Shown here: positions 45,153-55,933 of the stretch, piece after piece
How positions within the stretch are numbered: position 1 is the first letter of the stretch
Layout: every line of letters starts with the position of its first letter
Origin: Hirsutella rhossiliensis
Taxonomy: Eukaryota > Ascomycota > Sordariomycetes > Hypocreales > Ophiocordycipitaceae
Assembly (NCBI RefSeq): GCF_020360975.1
Contig: NW_025408679.1
Coordinates: forward strand, 806,001-870,000
DNA length: 64,000 nt
Direction of reading: 5' to 3'
Program-made: the position numbers and the translations under genes
The notes under the pieces: model-generated
Databases searched by the model: none
The model's input: only the letters and a program-made list of their open reading frames with translations
Told to the model about the DNA's origin: nothing

Positions 45153-45377
45153 CACGGCAGAATTCGACCTTTTCCTTGGCATCTTTCCCCTTTGCAGGCA
45201 TTTACGCGGCCCCTACTAGCTCGATATATTGTAAATAGGGGTAGACATGCAGCTAGGGGAGGAGGAGTTCGAATTCTTTGATTTACACCGAAAAACGCTA
45301 CTAATCGGGGTGCAGTTACTCTTTTATCCGAGGTGCATGTCCGCCTTATTTTTTTTAAGGCGTTGTGGATCAGGGCC
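45153..45377 (-). promoter_or_regulatory. Harbinger 3' subterminal/promoter region
   Basis: About 225 bp of almost RIP-free DNA between the transposase palindrome and the right terminal repeat. It contains agctaggggaggaggag, the caccgaaaaacgctac tract and an AT-rich ttgtaaataggg. It must include the transposase promoter and subterminal binding sites; no specific element could be assigned. Confidence 0.45.
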
Positions 45378-45380
45378 TTA

Positions 45381-46849
45381 ATTTAACTTCGCTATAGTAA
45401 GTAAGTAAAATAAAGCTCCTACTCTTAAATAGTAATACGCTAAAGAAAATAGTAGTATTCTTAAGGAGGTCTATAGCTAAGCATAGGATCCTATTTAGGT
45501 TCGCCGCTATATCTTAAGAAAGGGTAAAGTAAGTAAAAGAAAGAAAGAAGTTAAGATTAAATAGTTAAGGTAAGTAGTTTTAAGTTATAATACTAAGAGG
45601 CTATAAGGGTTATATATATATATATAAGAATTATATTAGTAGAGGGGATCGTTATAAGTAAGGAAGTATATAAAGTATATATATATATATATAAAAGGAA
45701 GAAAAAAGAAGAAAGAAGGAAGGTATATTAAGAGGAATAAATAGTTATTAAAGTATATAGTTATTAGTTACTTTAGCTAGCCTTTATAGTAGTAAGGTCT
45801 TAAGTATATTTAAGGGTTACGCTTAAATAGCTTCTTTTATTAGTTATTAATTAAGGAGCTATCTTATCTCTACCTTTTTCTTCCTTTTTTTACTCTTTTT
45901 ATTCCTCTTTTTTCTTTTCTTTTCTCTATCTTTTTTATTTCTCTAAACCGTATATTAGTAATAAGACCGCCTCTTATCTTATTTATAATATCCTTAATCC
46001 CTTTAGTTTTACTAAGGATTTAAAGGTAAGGCAGGAAATTAACCTTATACTTATTTTACCTAAAAAGAGATTATATAGGTTTAATAAGCTCTCTCTTAAG
46101 TAATAATTAAATAGTCTTTAAGTTCGCTTTATAGTAATCTATAATAAGCTTACTAAGAGTAGGTAGCCTTATTTAATTACTATCTTTAATAGTAAAGGTT
46201 TTTCTCTTAAGGTTATATACGTTTAAGTTAATAAGTTAAAAACATCTTAAAATTTATCTTATAGGTATATTTTTTTTTACTATAATAGGTTTCCCCTTTT
46301 ATAATAAAGAATAAATATCCTTATCTATAAAGTAAAAGTTTTATTCTTAATAAAGGTAAGTAGTAAGAATATTTATTTTCTTACTTTATTATTTAATTAT
46401 ATCTTTATTTATTTTCTTTAAGGTAGTAAAGGATAGGTTATTATTAAGAAAGGGTAGGAAATATTATCTTTATTTACTTAAGTAGCTTTAAGTAGAAAAT
46501 TTAAAAAGATAAAGTAGTAAGTAAGGCGCTTATAAATATCTTAGCTACTATAGTTATCCTTTAATTAAATAGTTAAATAATGCCTTAGTTACTAAATAGG
46601 TTCTAGTATACTTCTTATAATAGTTATAGATTTTTATCTTTACTACCTTTTCCTCCCTACCTTCTTTTACCTCTTCCTTTTCTTATTAAATTAGCGTTTT
46701 TAAGGCTCTTATATTAAGATCCTTTTTTACTTTACTAAGTTATAGTAGCTTTACCTTAATTATATACCTTAGGCGTTTCTTAGGTATTAATAGTTACTTT
46801 TTTTTCTCTTCTTAACTTTAATCCTTTTAAGGTTTATTAAGGAGTTATT
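45381..46849. other. Unassigned RIP-mutated DNA with AT microsatellites
   Basis: Continues the target sequence interrupted by the Harbinger element. It holds two (ta)n runs (about 45,610-45,624 and 45,680-45,694), a purine-rich aagaaaaaagaagaaagaagg tract, and a pyrimidine-rich tract at 45,870-45,960. From 45,960 a plus-strand frame can be read with TAA/TAG as mutated codons, but it matched nothing I know and this kind of evidence is weak. Ends at ttatt, target of gypsy-E. Confidence 0.4.
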
Positions 46850-47315
46850 TATAACGACCGGTGTTATTCTTAAGGGATAAACCTATCGAGGGGTTTATAT
46901 TAGTAGATATAATAAGGCATAGTCTAAGTAGTAATAAGTATATTACGTTAGTAATAAGTCGGAGGTTATAAACTATAGACTATAACTAGGTAATTAAGTA
47001 ATTAGAATTAAAGATAAGACTATAATAGAGATTATAATAATTATATTAAAAGATATCGAGCTATCTATCTAAAGGAGTAAAAGTAGGTAGCTATATATAC
47101 CTATAGAGACTATCCTTAGATTATAGGCCTTGCTATAATCCCTAACGTTAGATCGTATAAAGTATAGTAATCTCGTTAATCCTAGGTTACTTAGATCTTT
47201 ATAATCCCCTCGATCCTATATCTATTAAATAATCGTGCTAACTATTTATCTATTAGACTATATTATATACTTAACGCGGTCGACTATTAGCGGCCTAGTA
47301 GCCGTAGTCGTAATA
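46850..47315 (-). repeat. LTR-E (3' LTR of gypsy-E)
   Basis: 466 bp matching 54,236-54,693, with shared tracts such as attcttaagggataaacctat and gatcccctcgatcctata. It starts tataac and ends gtcgtaata on the plus strand. It keeps more CpG words (gcggcctagtagccgtagtcg) than its partner. Confidence 0.88.
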
Positions 47316-47479
47316 CGATATCTCCCCTCCTTTTAGTCTTATCTATAAGACCTACTATAGCTGCCTTAACTACTATATATAAATATACCCTTATCGCGTT
47401 ATACGTAAGTATATCGTTCCTTATTTCTTTATCCTTTTAGGATATAGTACTAATAGTATATTTAGTCGTATACTAAAAA

Positions 47480-48190
47480 TTCGTTCCTAAAAAGCCTCTA
47501 AGCGCGCTGCTCTTACCGAATATATCGACTTAAATAGAGATCCTACTAATATACCGTGCACTTAATACTTTAAAGTAAAGAAGATAAATTATCGGATAGC
47601 CGAAAATTCTTCGCGCTATAATAATTATATTACTAGTAGTCGTCCCTATTATAATAGTATTTTAGTAGCCTCTTCTTATAGGTGTCTTTTAATTTATTCT
47701 ATACGTAGTAGCTAACGTATTTCTTTTAGTAACTAAATTATTAGCGGAGCAGCGTAGGCTATATTCCGAAGAGAAAGAAGCTAGGGAAGCTTTATTAGAG
47801 CTTTAGGTATAGCTTATAGACCTTTAGTTATAAATATCTATCGCCGTTAGTTATTTAGCTCGTATCTAAAAGATTCGGAATTATATAAAGGAAAAGAGTT
47901 CTAAGTTATTTCGTTATAGTATCTAAGAAGTAGATACTAAGGATAGCGTTTTACCTACGCTCGATATATATAAGTATTAAGTAGTAAATAACTTATAATC
48001 GTTAGGCGTTCTTAATAAAGCGAATTAGTCCTTATTTAGTATTAGCGAGGAGTTTATAGATCTTAGTCCTTTAATCCCTCTTAAACCTTCTAGTAAAATT
48101 ATTAAAGTAGAGAGCTATAGTAGGTTAAGTGCTTAAGTAGTTCCTAGGTATTTTCCTCTAGTTTAAATCCCTTCTACTTAATAAGGTATT
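47480..48190 (+). pseudogene. Accessory antisense ORF of gypsy-E (Cys-rich plus coiled coil)
   Basis: Lies between pol and the 3' LTR but on the opposite strand to pol. The N-terminal part (about 47,550-47,640) has a cysteine-cluster-like spacing after undoing TpG to TpA in thought: PC-x2-(C)-x7-(C) ... (C)-x2-(C), where most Cys are now Tyr. After one frame change near 47,690-47,720 comes a clear heptad-rich helix from about 47,742 (LAEQRRLYSEEKEAREALLEL), then a second helical, acidic part to about 48,150. Opposite-strand frames of this type, a Cys cluster followed by a coiled coil, occur in fungal gypsy elements; that comparison is from general memory, not a search. Function unknown. Confidence 0.55.
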
Positions 48191-48199
48191 CTTATTACT

Positions 48200-51100
48200 A
48201 ACGTTATTTTCTTATATTTAGTATTTATTTTACTTTATATTCTTAATTATTATTAACTTTGATTTTTTCCTATAGTTTAGCGTTTTATAGCGCTAGTTCT
48301 AATAATAAGATATAAAATATTAGGTATATCTATATTATTATTAGTAGCGAAAGTTTATAGTTAACTTTTAAAATAGTTTTCTTAACCTTAAACGGTCTAG
48401 GTTTCTTAAAATCTAATTTATTACTTAGTCGTTTTATTTTAATATTTCGTTATATAAGGTAGACTATATCTCTCTCTTAAAAGATTATTCCTTATAATCT
48501 TTTCTAATTATAGTAAGTAGATATTTATTCTTTAATAAATTAAAGTTCTTATTATATTTCTTTATATAATTTTTATAGCTAATCTACTTATAGTATTACT
48601 TATTCCGCTTATAGTCCTTATCGAGTAACCTTAAATACTTCTAAGTTATATTTATAATTAGCGTATACTAGTAAGAGCTTAGTTATTTCTATAACTAAGC
48701 TATTATAAGCTAGTTACGCTATTAGTAGCTATTTAACTTAATCGTTTTATTTATAGCTAATATAGTATTATAAATATTATTTAAGCGTTTAGTTAAGTCG
48801 TTCTATTTATCTATTTATTTATAGGTAATAAGCTATACTAAGCTTATATTTCGTCCTTAATTATACTATAAGAGCTTACTAAAATTTAGCTATAAATATA
48901 CTTCCTTTATTAAAGATAATCTTATTTAGTAGTCTATAATTACTAATAATTATTTATAGGAATATATATACTAGCTCTTTTATATTACTTACTTCTTTAT
49001 ATAGTAAGAAGTATCTATACTTTATTAATCTATTAGTAATAACGAATATACTATTATATATAACGTTAGTTATAGGTTCTTTTAATAGTAGTAGCTTTAT
49101 AATATAGTTAAAAGCTATCGAATCCTATAGTTTCTCTAGTACTAGTAGCGGTTATAATTCTCTATATAGTTTATATCGTTTAGCTTTACTTTATATATAA
49201 AGTTTATATTTTTTAATAACTTATTATACTACTTCTTTAAGCTATAAGAAGTTATATTATCGTTTAATCCGTTTTATTATTTTTTAGATTCCTTACTATC
49301 TATATATTAAATATTTATATATATCTTATATAACTTTATCTTATATATTAGAACTTCTAAATATTCTATATTATATCCGTTTAGTACTTTATATTCTTTT
49401 ATCTATTTTAGGATTTTCTAGTATATTAAGTTATTAAGTTATACTTTAAATATTATATTTAGCTATTATTACTAGTAGTTCCCGTTTTCGTTAATTTCTA
49501 AGAGCTATTATTTTACTATAAGTATTCCTATATTATAATCGCTTCGTTAACTAAAGGTATTAGCTCGACTATTTTCTATTTCTTTTCTATAAATTACTTT
49601 ATAGTTAAACTCTAATAAGTATTCGGCCTATTAAATTTATTATCCGTTTAACTATTATATTATTCTAAAGTATAAGATATTCTTATAATCTATATAGACC
49701 TTAACTTTATACTTACTTTTAAGAAGGTAGTATTGAAATTCCTTAAAAGCTTAAATAATTATAAGGAATTTTTTATTATAGATAGGGTAATTAAGTTCTA
49801 CGCTATATAGACTTTTCGAGTAAAATATAATTAGTTATAGTCTTCCTTTATTATCTTTCTTTCCGATTTATACTCTTAGAGTAAAGTCTAATATATTAGT
49901 TTTAAGTTCGATTTATTATTTTAGATCGAAGGTAGTTAAAACTAGTTCTTATATAATTATAGTTTTAATATATTAGAAAGATTTATTAGCTTTATCGTTC
50001 TATATAAATTCTTTTTCCTTCTTTATTAAGTTATATAGTAATACTATAATCTTTCTAAAATCTTTAATAAATCCTTAGTAGTAATTTATAAATCCTAGGA
50101 AACTTTATACGTCCTTAACGTTCTTTAGCGTTAGCTATTCTTTAACTAAGTTAATTTTATCTTATTATATTTATATCTCTCTTAGTAAGATTATATATCT
50201 AAGGAAGTCTACTTCCTATATATAAAACTTACTTTTCTTTAGTTTAACTAATAACTTTATATTTTAAAGTACGCGGAGTACCTTATAGACGTATTCCTTA
50301 TATTCTTCTAAGGTATTTAAGAAGATTAGGATATTATCTAGGTATACTACTATAAAGATATCTAAGTATTTGCGTAGGATATTATTAATTATCTATTAAA
50401 AGGTAGCTAGTATATTTATAAGTCTAAATAGTATTACTAGATATTTAAATAGTCTAAATTTCGTTTTAAAGGCTATTATTTATTTATATCCCTTTTTTAT
50501 ATATATTAAGTTATAGGTACTTTTAAGGTCGAGGGCTATAAACTATTCTTTACTATATAATTAATCTTATAGTTTTAATATAAGCGGTAATAGTATTCGG
50601 TCCTTTATTATAATATCGTTTAAGCGTCTATAGTTAATACTTAGTTATAGCTTACCGTTTTTCTTTAAAATAAATATAACTAGATAGCTTACTTTAGATA
50701 TTAACCTTTATATATATCCTTTTTATAGATTCTTATTAAGGTAGTCGTATAGTATTTATAGTTGCTTTTTATTTAGGTTAAAGATCTTATAGAACGTCGG
50801 CGTTATTCTATCCTTAAGATAAATTTCATAGTCCTATTAGCTATATTTAAGTAACCCTATCTTAAGTTCTTTTTTAAAGAGTTTATTATATTTCCGGTAT
50901 TCTTAAGGGATATTCTTTATTCTATCTTATAAGCTTTATTCTTTCTCTTAAAAGCTAGTTTCTCTTAACTTAAGCTCTTTATTAATTTATTTAAGGTCTT
51001 TCCTTAGAGTAATAATAACTCTTTAGATCTTTATATTATATCCTTTATTCTATTTATATTAAGTGCTAGGTTATATAGCTATATTAGTTAGTATATAGGT

Positions 51101-52900
51101 CTTATTAATTAATTTTATTATATCTATTAGTTTAGTTACTATTTTTATTTATATCGCTAAAGCCTATAATAATTTACTTAAACGGTTATCCCTTTTATTT
51201 TATTTAGTAGCTAAATTATCGTAAAACTTTACTTTCTCTTAAATCTACTAGTCTTAGAAACTTATATCTTTATTCTTATATAGCTAGCTAGTTTTCTAGT
51301 TAATTAGTAGGTTGCTCTCCTATAGCTATAGAAGCCTTAATATAAGGTTATATTCTTTAATATCTATTATATCGAAGTTAACTTATTTATTATAGCCCTA
51401 GATATTAATATTAAGGTAATTAATCTCTATATTAATAATTCCGTTATTATAGTTAAAGGCCTCTCCTTTAATATTTATAAGTTTATATAGATCTATCTTA
51501 TATCTCTATATAGGTTAGTAATAATTAACGACTTTAAGTAAAATATAATTACCTATCGCGCTATAATTTAAAAGTATATATATATAATATCCTACGATTT
51601 AGATATCTAATACTATTTAGTTACTATAGCTTACTATTACTATATATAGGGTCCTTAGATTTTATTATATTATACTAGTCTATAGCCCTTTTATAAATAG
51701 CGTACCTTATTTTTTGCCTAGTCCTTATTTATTTTATTTAGGTATTCTTCTTCGATTTATTATTAATATCGTTTCTTTATATTTTCGTTATATAGTATTA
51801 TATTAGGGCTTAAGAGACTAATTTCTTATAGCTAATCGAAGATTTCTTATTTCTTAACGCTATATTATTTATATTATACTACTTCGTAGTTAATTATATA
51901 CTATACTTTATAATTTTATTTGTTTTCGTACTAAAGGTTAAGTTTTTATTTAGTATCTTTTTATTTTTTATATAGTATTTCTATATTGATTTTTCCTTAG
52001 TTAAATATAGCTTATAGCCTTTATATATATTACTAATAATCTTTTAGTATACTGTTATATCGTTTATACTATACTTATACTTTTTTATATTTATAAACTC
52101 TATAGTTTAGGTATATATATTTATTATAATCTTCTTTATTATATTTAACTTATTATATAAGTCTTTAAAAGATTAAAGGTTTAGATACCTTAAAGCGAGT
52201 AGTATTATACTATTCCTTTATTTTAGTATATTTATAAGTTTTCTATATCTCTAAAAGATATCTTATTAATAACCTATAATTATCGCGGTATTTAAGTAGC
52301 GTACTATAATTAGGTTCTAATAATATAACTTAGTTATTTAAGTAGCATTAATCGATTTTCTAGTAGTTTAGTTCTATACTTAGGTAGGGTTTTAAAAGTA
52401 CTTAGCCTTTAAACCTAACTAAGAAAGCGTTATATCGTGCCTTTATCTAAAAGTATATTATATAATCTAGGTAAATATATAATATCTATAAAATATACTT
52501 ATAGTACTTATAAGTAAGTAGTATTTATACATTATCTTTAAATTCTCCTTATAGTTACTATTATTATTATAGAGCTATAAAGGTATTAACTATAGCAATA
52601 GCTATAGTATAGTCTCCTTTATATAGTACCGGTTTATATCGAATTAATATAGCTTATTAGTTTTCTATAAGAATTTAAGGTATTTATTAGGTTTTAATTT
52701 TAAGAAATTCTTTAAATTCTTTAAAGTATAGAGCGTATTCTCTAATCGTAGTATTTTCCCTTAGTAGTAAGGGTAGTAGTATAAGTTCGTTCTTATCTTT
52801 TATTTCTCTAAGTATTTCTTATTCTTTAAAGCTTATATTATCGATACATCGTTATTCCTCATTAAGTTATTACCTAAGTTTTATAAGTATTAAGGCTATA
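48200..52900 (-). pseudogene. Gypsy-E pol (protease, RT, RNase H, integrase)
   Basis: A Ty3/gypsy pol on the minus strand. The reverse transcriptase core is clear at about 50,050-50,950: VVYLDNILIF (about 50,328-50,355; family YxDDILIFS, second Asp now Asn), LEEYKEYVYKVLRVL, KLKKSKFYI-EVDFLRYII (family KxxKCxFxxxxVxFLGxxI), and SFLGFINYY-GFIKDF (about 50,085-50,130; family SFLGFxNxY+RFI). RNase H and integrase lie downstream toward 48,200, and the protease/N-terminal RT toward 52,900, but individual catalytic residues there were not fixed. Saturated with RIP. Confidence 0.75.
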
Positions 52901-54180
52901 TCTATATCTTCTTTATTATATTATCTATAGACTACCTATTATTATTATCGATTTTTATTTTATATATCTTCCTAGAATTATTTACTATTCTTCTTAATCT
53001 AGTCCTAAGAAACTCCTTTAAGATAAGGGTATTTTAGTTCTAAGAATTTAACTTATTTCTATATTTTAGGATCCCTTTATTATATTATTATAAGGGTTTT
53101 CCTTAGTAGCTTTAAGAACTATTTAGTATCGTTCTTATTACTTAAGTATACTATATATTCGTCGTTATAGTATATAGTTTAACTAAGGAGTTTATACTTT
53201 AGTTCCTATCTATTAATACTATTTAAGTATTTCTTACCTTTTAAGGCTAGTACCTAGTAGGTTTTCTTCTCTTTATAAGGTTATCTATATTCCTTAAAGT
53301 AATATCTAAGTTTCCTATAGTTAAAATACTTTCCTTTACTTTTTTATATTATATTTAGGTCTATCCTACCTAAGGTAGTTATATAACTATAGGTAATAGG
53401 AGTTTCGCGCTTCTTTTTATAGTTAGCGCGTTAGTTAAAGTTATTTTTATAGGAAGGGTTCTAGTTTCCTTTTCTTTACTTCTTTTCTTAGCGTTATATA
53501 TACTATCTATCGTCGATTTATACTACTATAGTAATATAGTCTAAGAGGTTATTAGGTCGAATTTCCTTATAAAGCTCGTACTTAACTTCTTTTTTAAGCC
53601 CGTTATATAATCGTAATATAAAAGGTTCGTCTTCCTAATTAAGCTTTAAGGTAACTTAATAGAACTTCGTAGTATAATCTAATACTAAGATCCTTTATTA
53701 GAGTTCTTAAAGTTTTTATTTAGCTTCTTATTCCTTATTAGTTTTTCTAAATACCTTTATAATAGCTTCTTCGAATCCTTAGAAACTAGCAAAGACTTTA
53801 TCTATCTTATTATCTCGTTATACTAGTTAGTTATTAAGAAAGTCCCTTATAATAGGTCTAAACTAAGTAAGTACTATTCTAAATAAATAATTTCCTATAT
53901 AAAGTACCTTTTTAACTAAGTTTAAGAGTTTTATAGGGTAAAACTAGTAGTAGGCCTTAAGTTAGGTAAGAAAGTCTTAAAGCGTGCTATAAGTACCGTT
54001 AAATAGTCCTAGCTATTTTAGTTTAACTACTTCTCTAAGGTCCCTAACTTATCCGTTGCCTCCTTTATTCCTAAGTAACTATACCTTAAATCGAAGGGTA
54101 ATAATCTCGTATATTATATCCTAAGGCAATATAGTAGCTCTAGAGTTAGTTAATCTAGTTTACTATATAGGTATATTAAT
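52901..54180 (-). pseudogene. Gypsy-E gag
   Basis: The nucleocapsid zinc knuckle is visible at about 53,283-53,330 on the minus strand as YFNYRKLRYYFKEY; undoing TpG/CpA changes gives the CX2CX4HX4C spacing exactly. It is followed by a basic RQPYKEKKTYQ stretch. The capsid part upstream (53,400-54,180) is Gln/Glu/aromatic-rich but eroded. The position between the 5' LTR and pol fits gag. Confidence 0.65.
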
Positions 54181-54235
54181 AGTTACGATATTACTTAGAG
54201 TAACGCGGTATTATATTAAATAAGAGCTTTTAACG

Positions 54236-54693
54236 TATAACGACTAGTATTATTCTTAAGGGATAAACCTATTAAGGGGTTTATATTAGTAAATATAATA
54301 GGGCGTAGTCTAAGTAATAATAAGTATATTACGTTAGTAATAAGTTAGAGGTTATAGACTATAGACTATAACTAAGTAATTAGAATTAAAGATAAGACTA
54401 TAATAAAGATCGTAATAATTATATTAAAAGCTATTAAGCTATCTATTTAAAGGAGTAAAAGTAGGTAGCTATATATACCTATAAAGACTATCCTTAGATT
54501 ATAGGCCTAGCTATAATCCCTAATATTAGATTATATAAAGCATAGTAATCTCGTTAATCCTAGATTACTTAGATCTCTACGATCCCCTCGATCCTATATT
54601 TATTAAATAGTTATACTAACTATTTATCCGTTAAGCTATATTACGTGCTTAATACGGTTAACCGTTAATAGCTTAGTAGCTATAGTTATAATA
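54236..54693 (-). repeat. LTR-E (5' LTR of gypsy-E)
   Basis: 458-bp partner of 46,850-47,315. On the minus strand its end ...gtcgttata is followed by cgttaaaagctc, where the primer binding site should be; the tRNA could not be named after RIP. Confidence 0.85.
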
Positions 54694-54698
54694 TTATT

Positions 54699-55447
54699 AT
54701 AACTATAGTACTATTTAATCTAAGGCTTCTTTACTTAGTAAGAGTAGTAAATTATTTACTTTATTTATTATTTCTTCTTTCCGTTTCTTATTAAGAGTAA
54801 TCTTATCTTAAAGTAACTAATCGTCCTTAGTAAAGTACTATTAACCTTTTTTATCCTTTTTAAACTTTTTTAAATACTCTCCTAAGATTATCTTATTAAG
54901 TATAATTCTATTTAAAGTCTTAATCTTATACGCCCTAAACTACTTTAAGCGCGATATTACTTAAAAAGGACTATTCTACCTTATTTAATACTTAGCTTAC
55001 CTCCTTAGATTATTTAATCGTCTTATATTAAATAGTAAGATAAGGTCTTTAAGTTATAGGCTTTCTTTCCTTATTATATACTTATTAGCTTTATTAATCC
55101 TCTTTATTAATCGATTTTAATATCTTATTACTCTTTTCTTAGCTTCTTTTATATCTTTTTCTTTCCTTTTTAAAACTTATACTTATACTTTAAATAATTC
55201 TTCTCTTATCTTTACTTTATCTTAGTTAATTAGTTACTAAGTTAAGTATTTTACCTTAAGAGGTAGTATTAGTTCTTATTTATATAGTAGGTAGAAAGCT
55301 AATATATATAGTAGGTAGAAAGCTAATATTTTATAAGACTCTTTAACTATTATTTAGTCTATAAGGATTACTTAGTTAAGGTATTTAATCTACTTACCCT
55401 TTTTCTTTACTATTTTATAAGTATTATTATTAACCTTTAATAACTTT
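54699..55447 (-). other. Probable gypsy-G 3' region, unassigned
   Basis: RIP-saturated DNA between gypsy-E and the young solo LTR-A. It contains a direct repeat of tatatagtaggtagaaagctaata (about 55,274-55,330, two copies 28 bp apart). Orientation and position suggest the integrase/3' part of the minus-strand gypsy-G that continues to the right of the solo LTR, but no domain was recognised. Confidence 0.4.
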
Positions 55448-55452
55448 ACTTT

Positions 55453-55928
55453 TCTCGCGAAGAGAGATGCGAGAAGTGCATGAAAATGCACGAAGGTGAA
55501 ATTGGAAGTAAGGGGTCGGATAGGCAGGGCAGAGAGATTTGATTCTTGCGGGAGCAACAATTGCGGCAGGGGAGTGATTGTTGTATTGCCTTAATTGTCC
55601 TTCTTTCCTCTATCCAACGCCCCTCTTTATACCCGTCTAGCATCTCAATTGACAAAGAAGATCCTGCTTAAAGAAGCTACTAATGTCCCTTTAACTACCG
55701 AGCTTTTTGCCGGTTTTTCTCCTCCTTTCCAGCCGTTGCCGGCACATCCGTCTTATCTCTCGCCACCTCTATAGGAAGCCATCGCCACTTCTGCTTCCCC
55801 TTATACCCCCACCCTCCTCTCTGCACCTCCTTTTAGCTCCTTCCTTAAAACCTATTTTTCAGCTTCCTAGGTCCCTCGTGCCAAGGGATATCTCCGAGAA
55901 CTGCGAAATCAGGCCACGCTTCGCGATA
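55453..55928 (-). repeat. Young solo LTR-A (TSD acttt)
   Basis: A 476-bp LTR-A, nearly identical to the copy inside the composite element and almost free of RIP (cgagaactgcgaaatcaggcc kept intact). Flanked by acttt at 55,448-55,452 and 55,929-55,933. It sits in RIP-saturated gypsy-G DNA, so it arrived after most RIP in the host sequence. Only the last CA is changed to TA. Small open frames across it (for example 55,707-55,976) are not genes. Confidence 0.93.
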
Positions 55929-55933
55929 ACTTT

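Larger units (their letters stand above)
42287..45377. mobile_element. PIF-Harbinger transposon with two convergent genes
   Basis: A 3,091-bp element with terminal inverted repeats starting GGCCCTGATC and extending about 39 bp through acgccttaaaaaaaataaggcggac. The repeats are mirrored at 45,339-45,377, with two mismatches at RIP-type sites. Flanked by the 3-bp duplication TTA (42,284-42,286 and 45,378-45,380), the Harbinger hallmark. It carries a Myb-like gene (+) and a DDE transposase gene (-) facing each other, the standard two-protein layout. It is only partly RIP-mutated: many CA/TG remain, especially at 44,000-45,350. Its target appears to be the gypsy-F or older DNA that resumes at 45,381. 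Confidence 0.92.
46850..54693 (-). mobile_element. Full-length gypsy-E element (TSD ttatt)
   Basis: A minus-strand Ty3/gypsy element of 7.8 kb with LTRs at 46,850-47,315 and 54,236-54,693, flanked by ttatt at 46,845-46,849 and 54,694-54,698. The polypurine tract (minus strand aaggaggggagatatcg) adjoins the 3' LTR. Minus-strand order: gag with zinc knuckle, protease/RT/RNase H/integrase, then an accessory frame on the opposite strand, then the 3' LTR. Heavily RIP-mutated throughout. Confidence 0.88.

Noticed and set aside
45600..45700. AT-dinucleotide runs as a replication origin or centromere core
   Set aside because: Short (ta)n tracts are expected from RIP in AT-rich DNA; no supporting structure.
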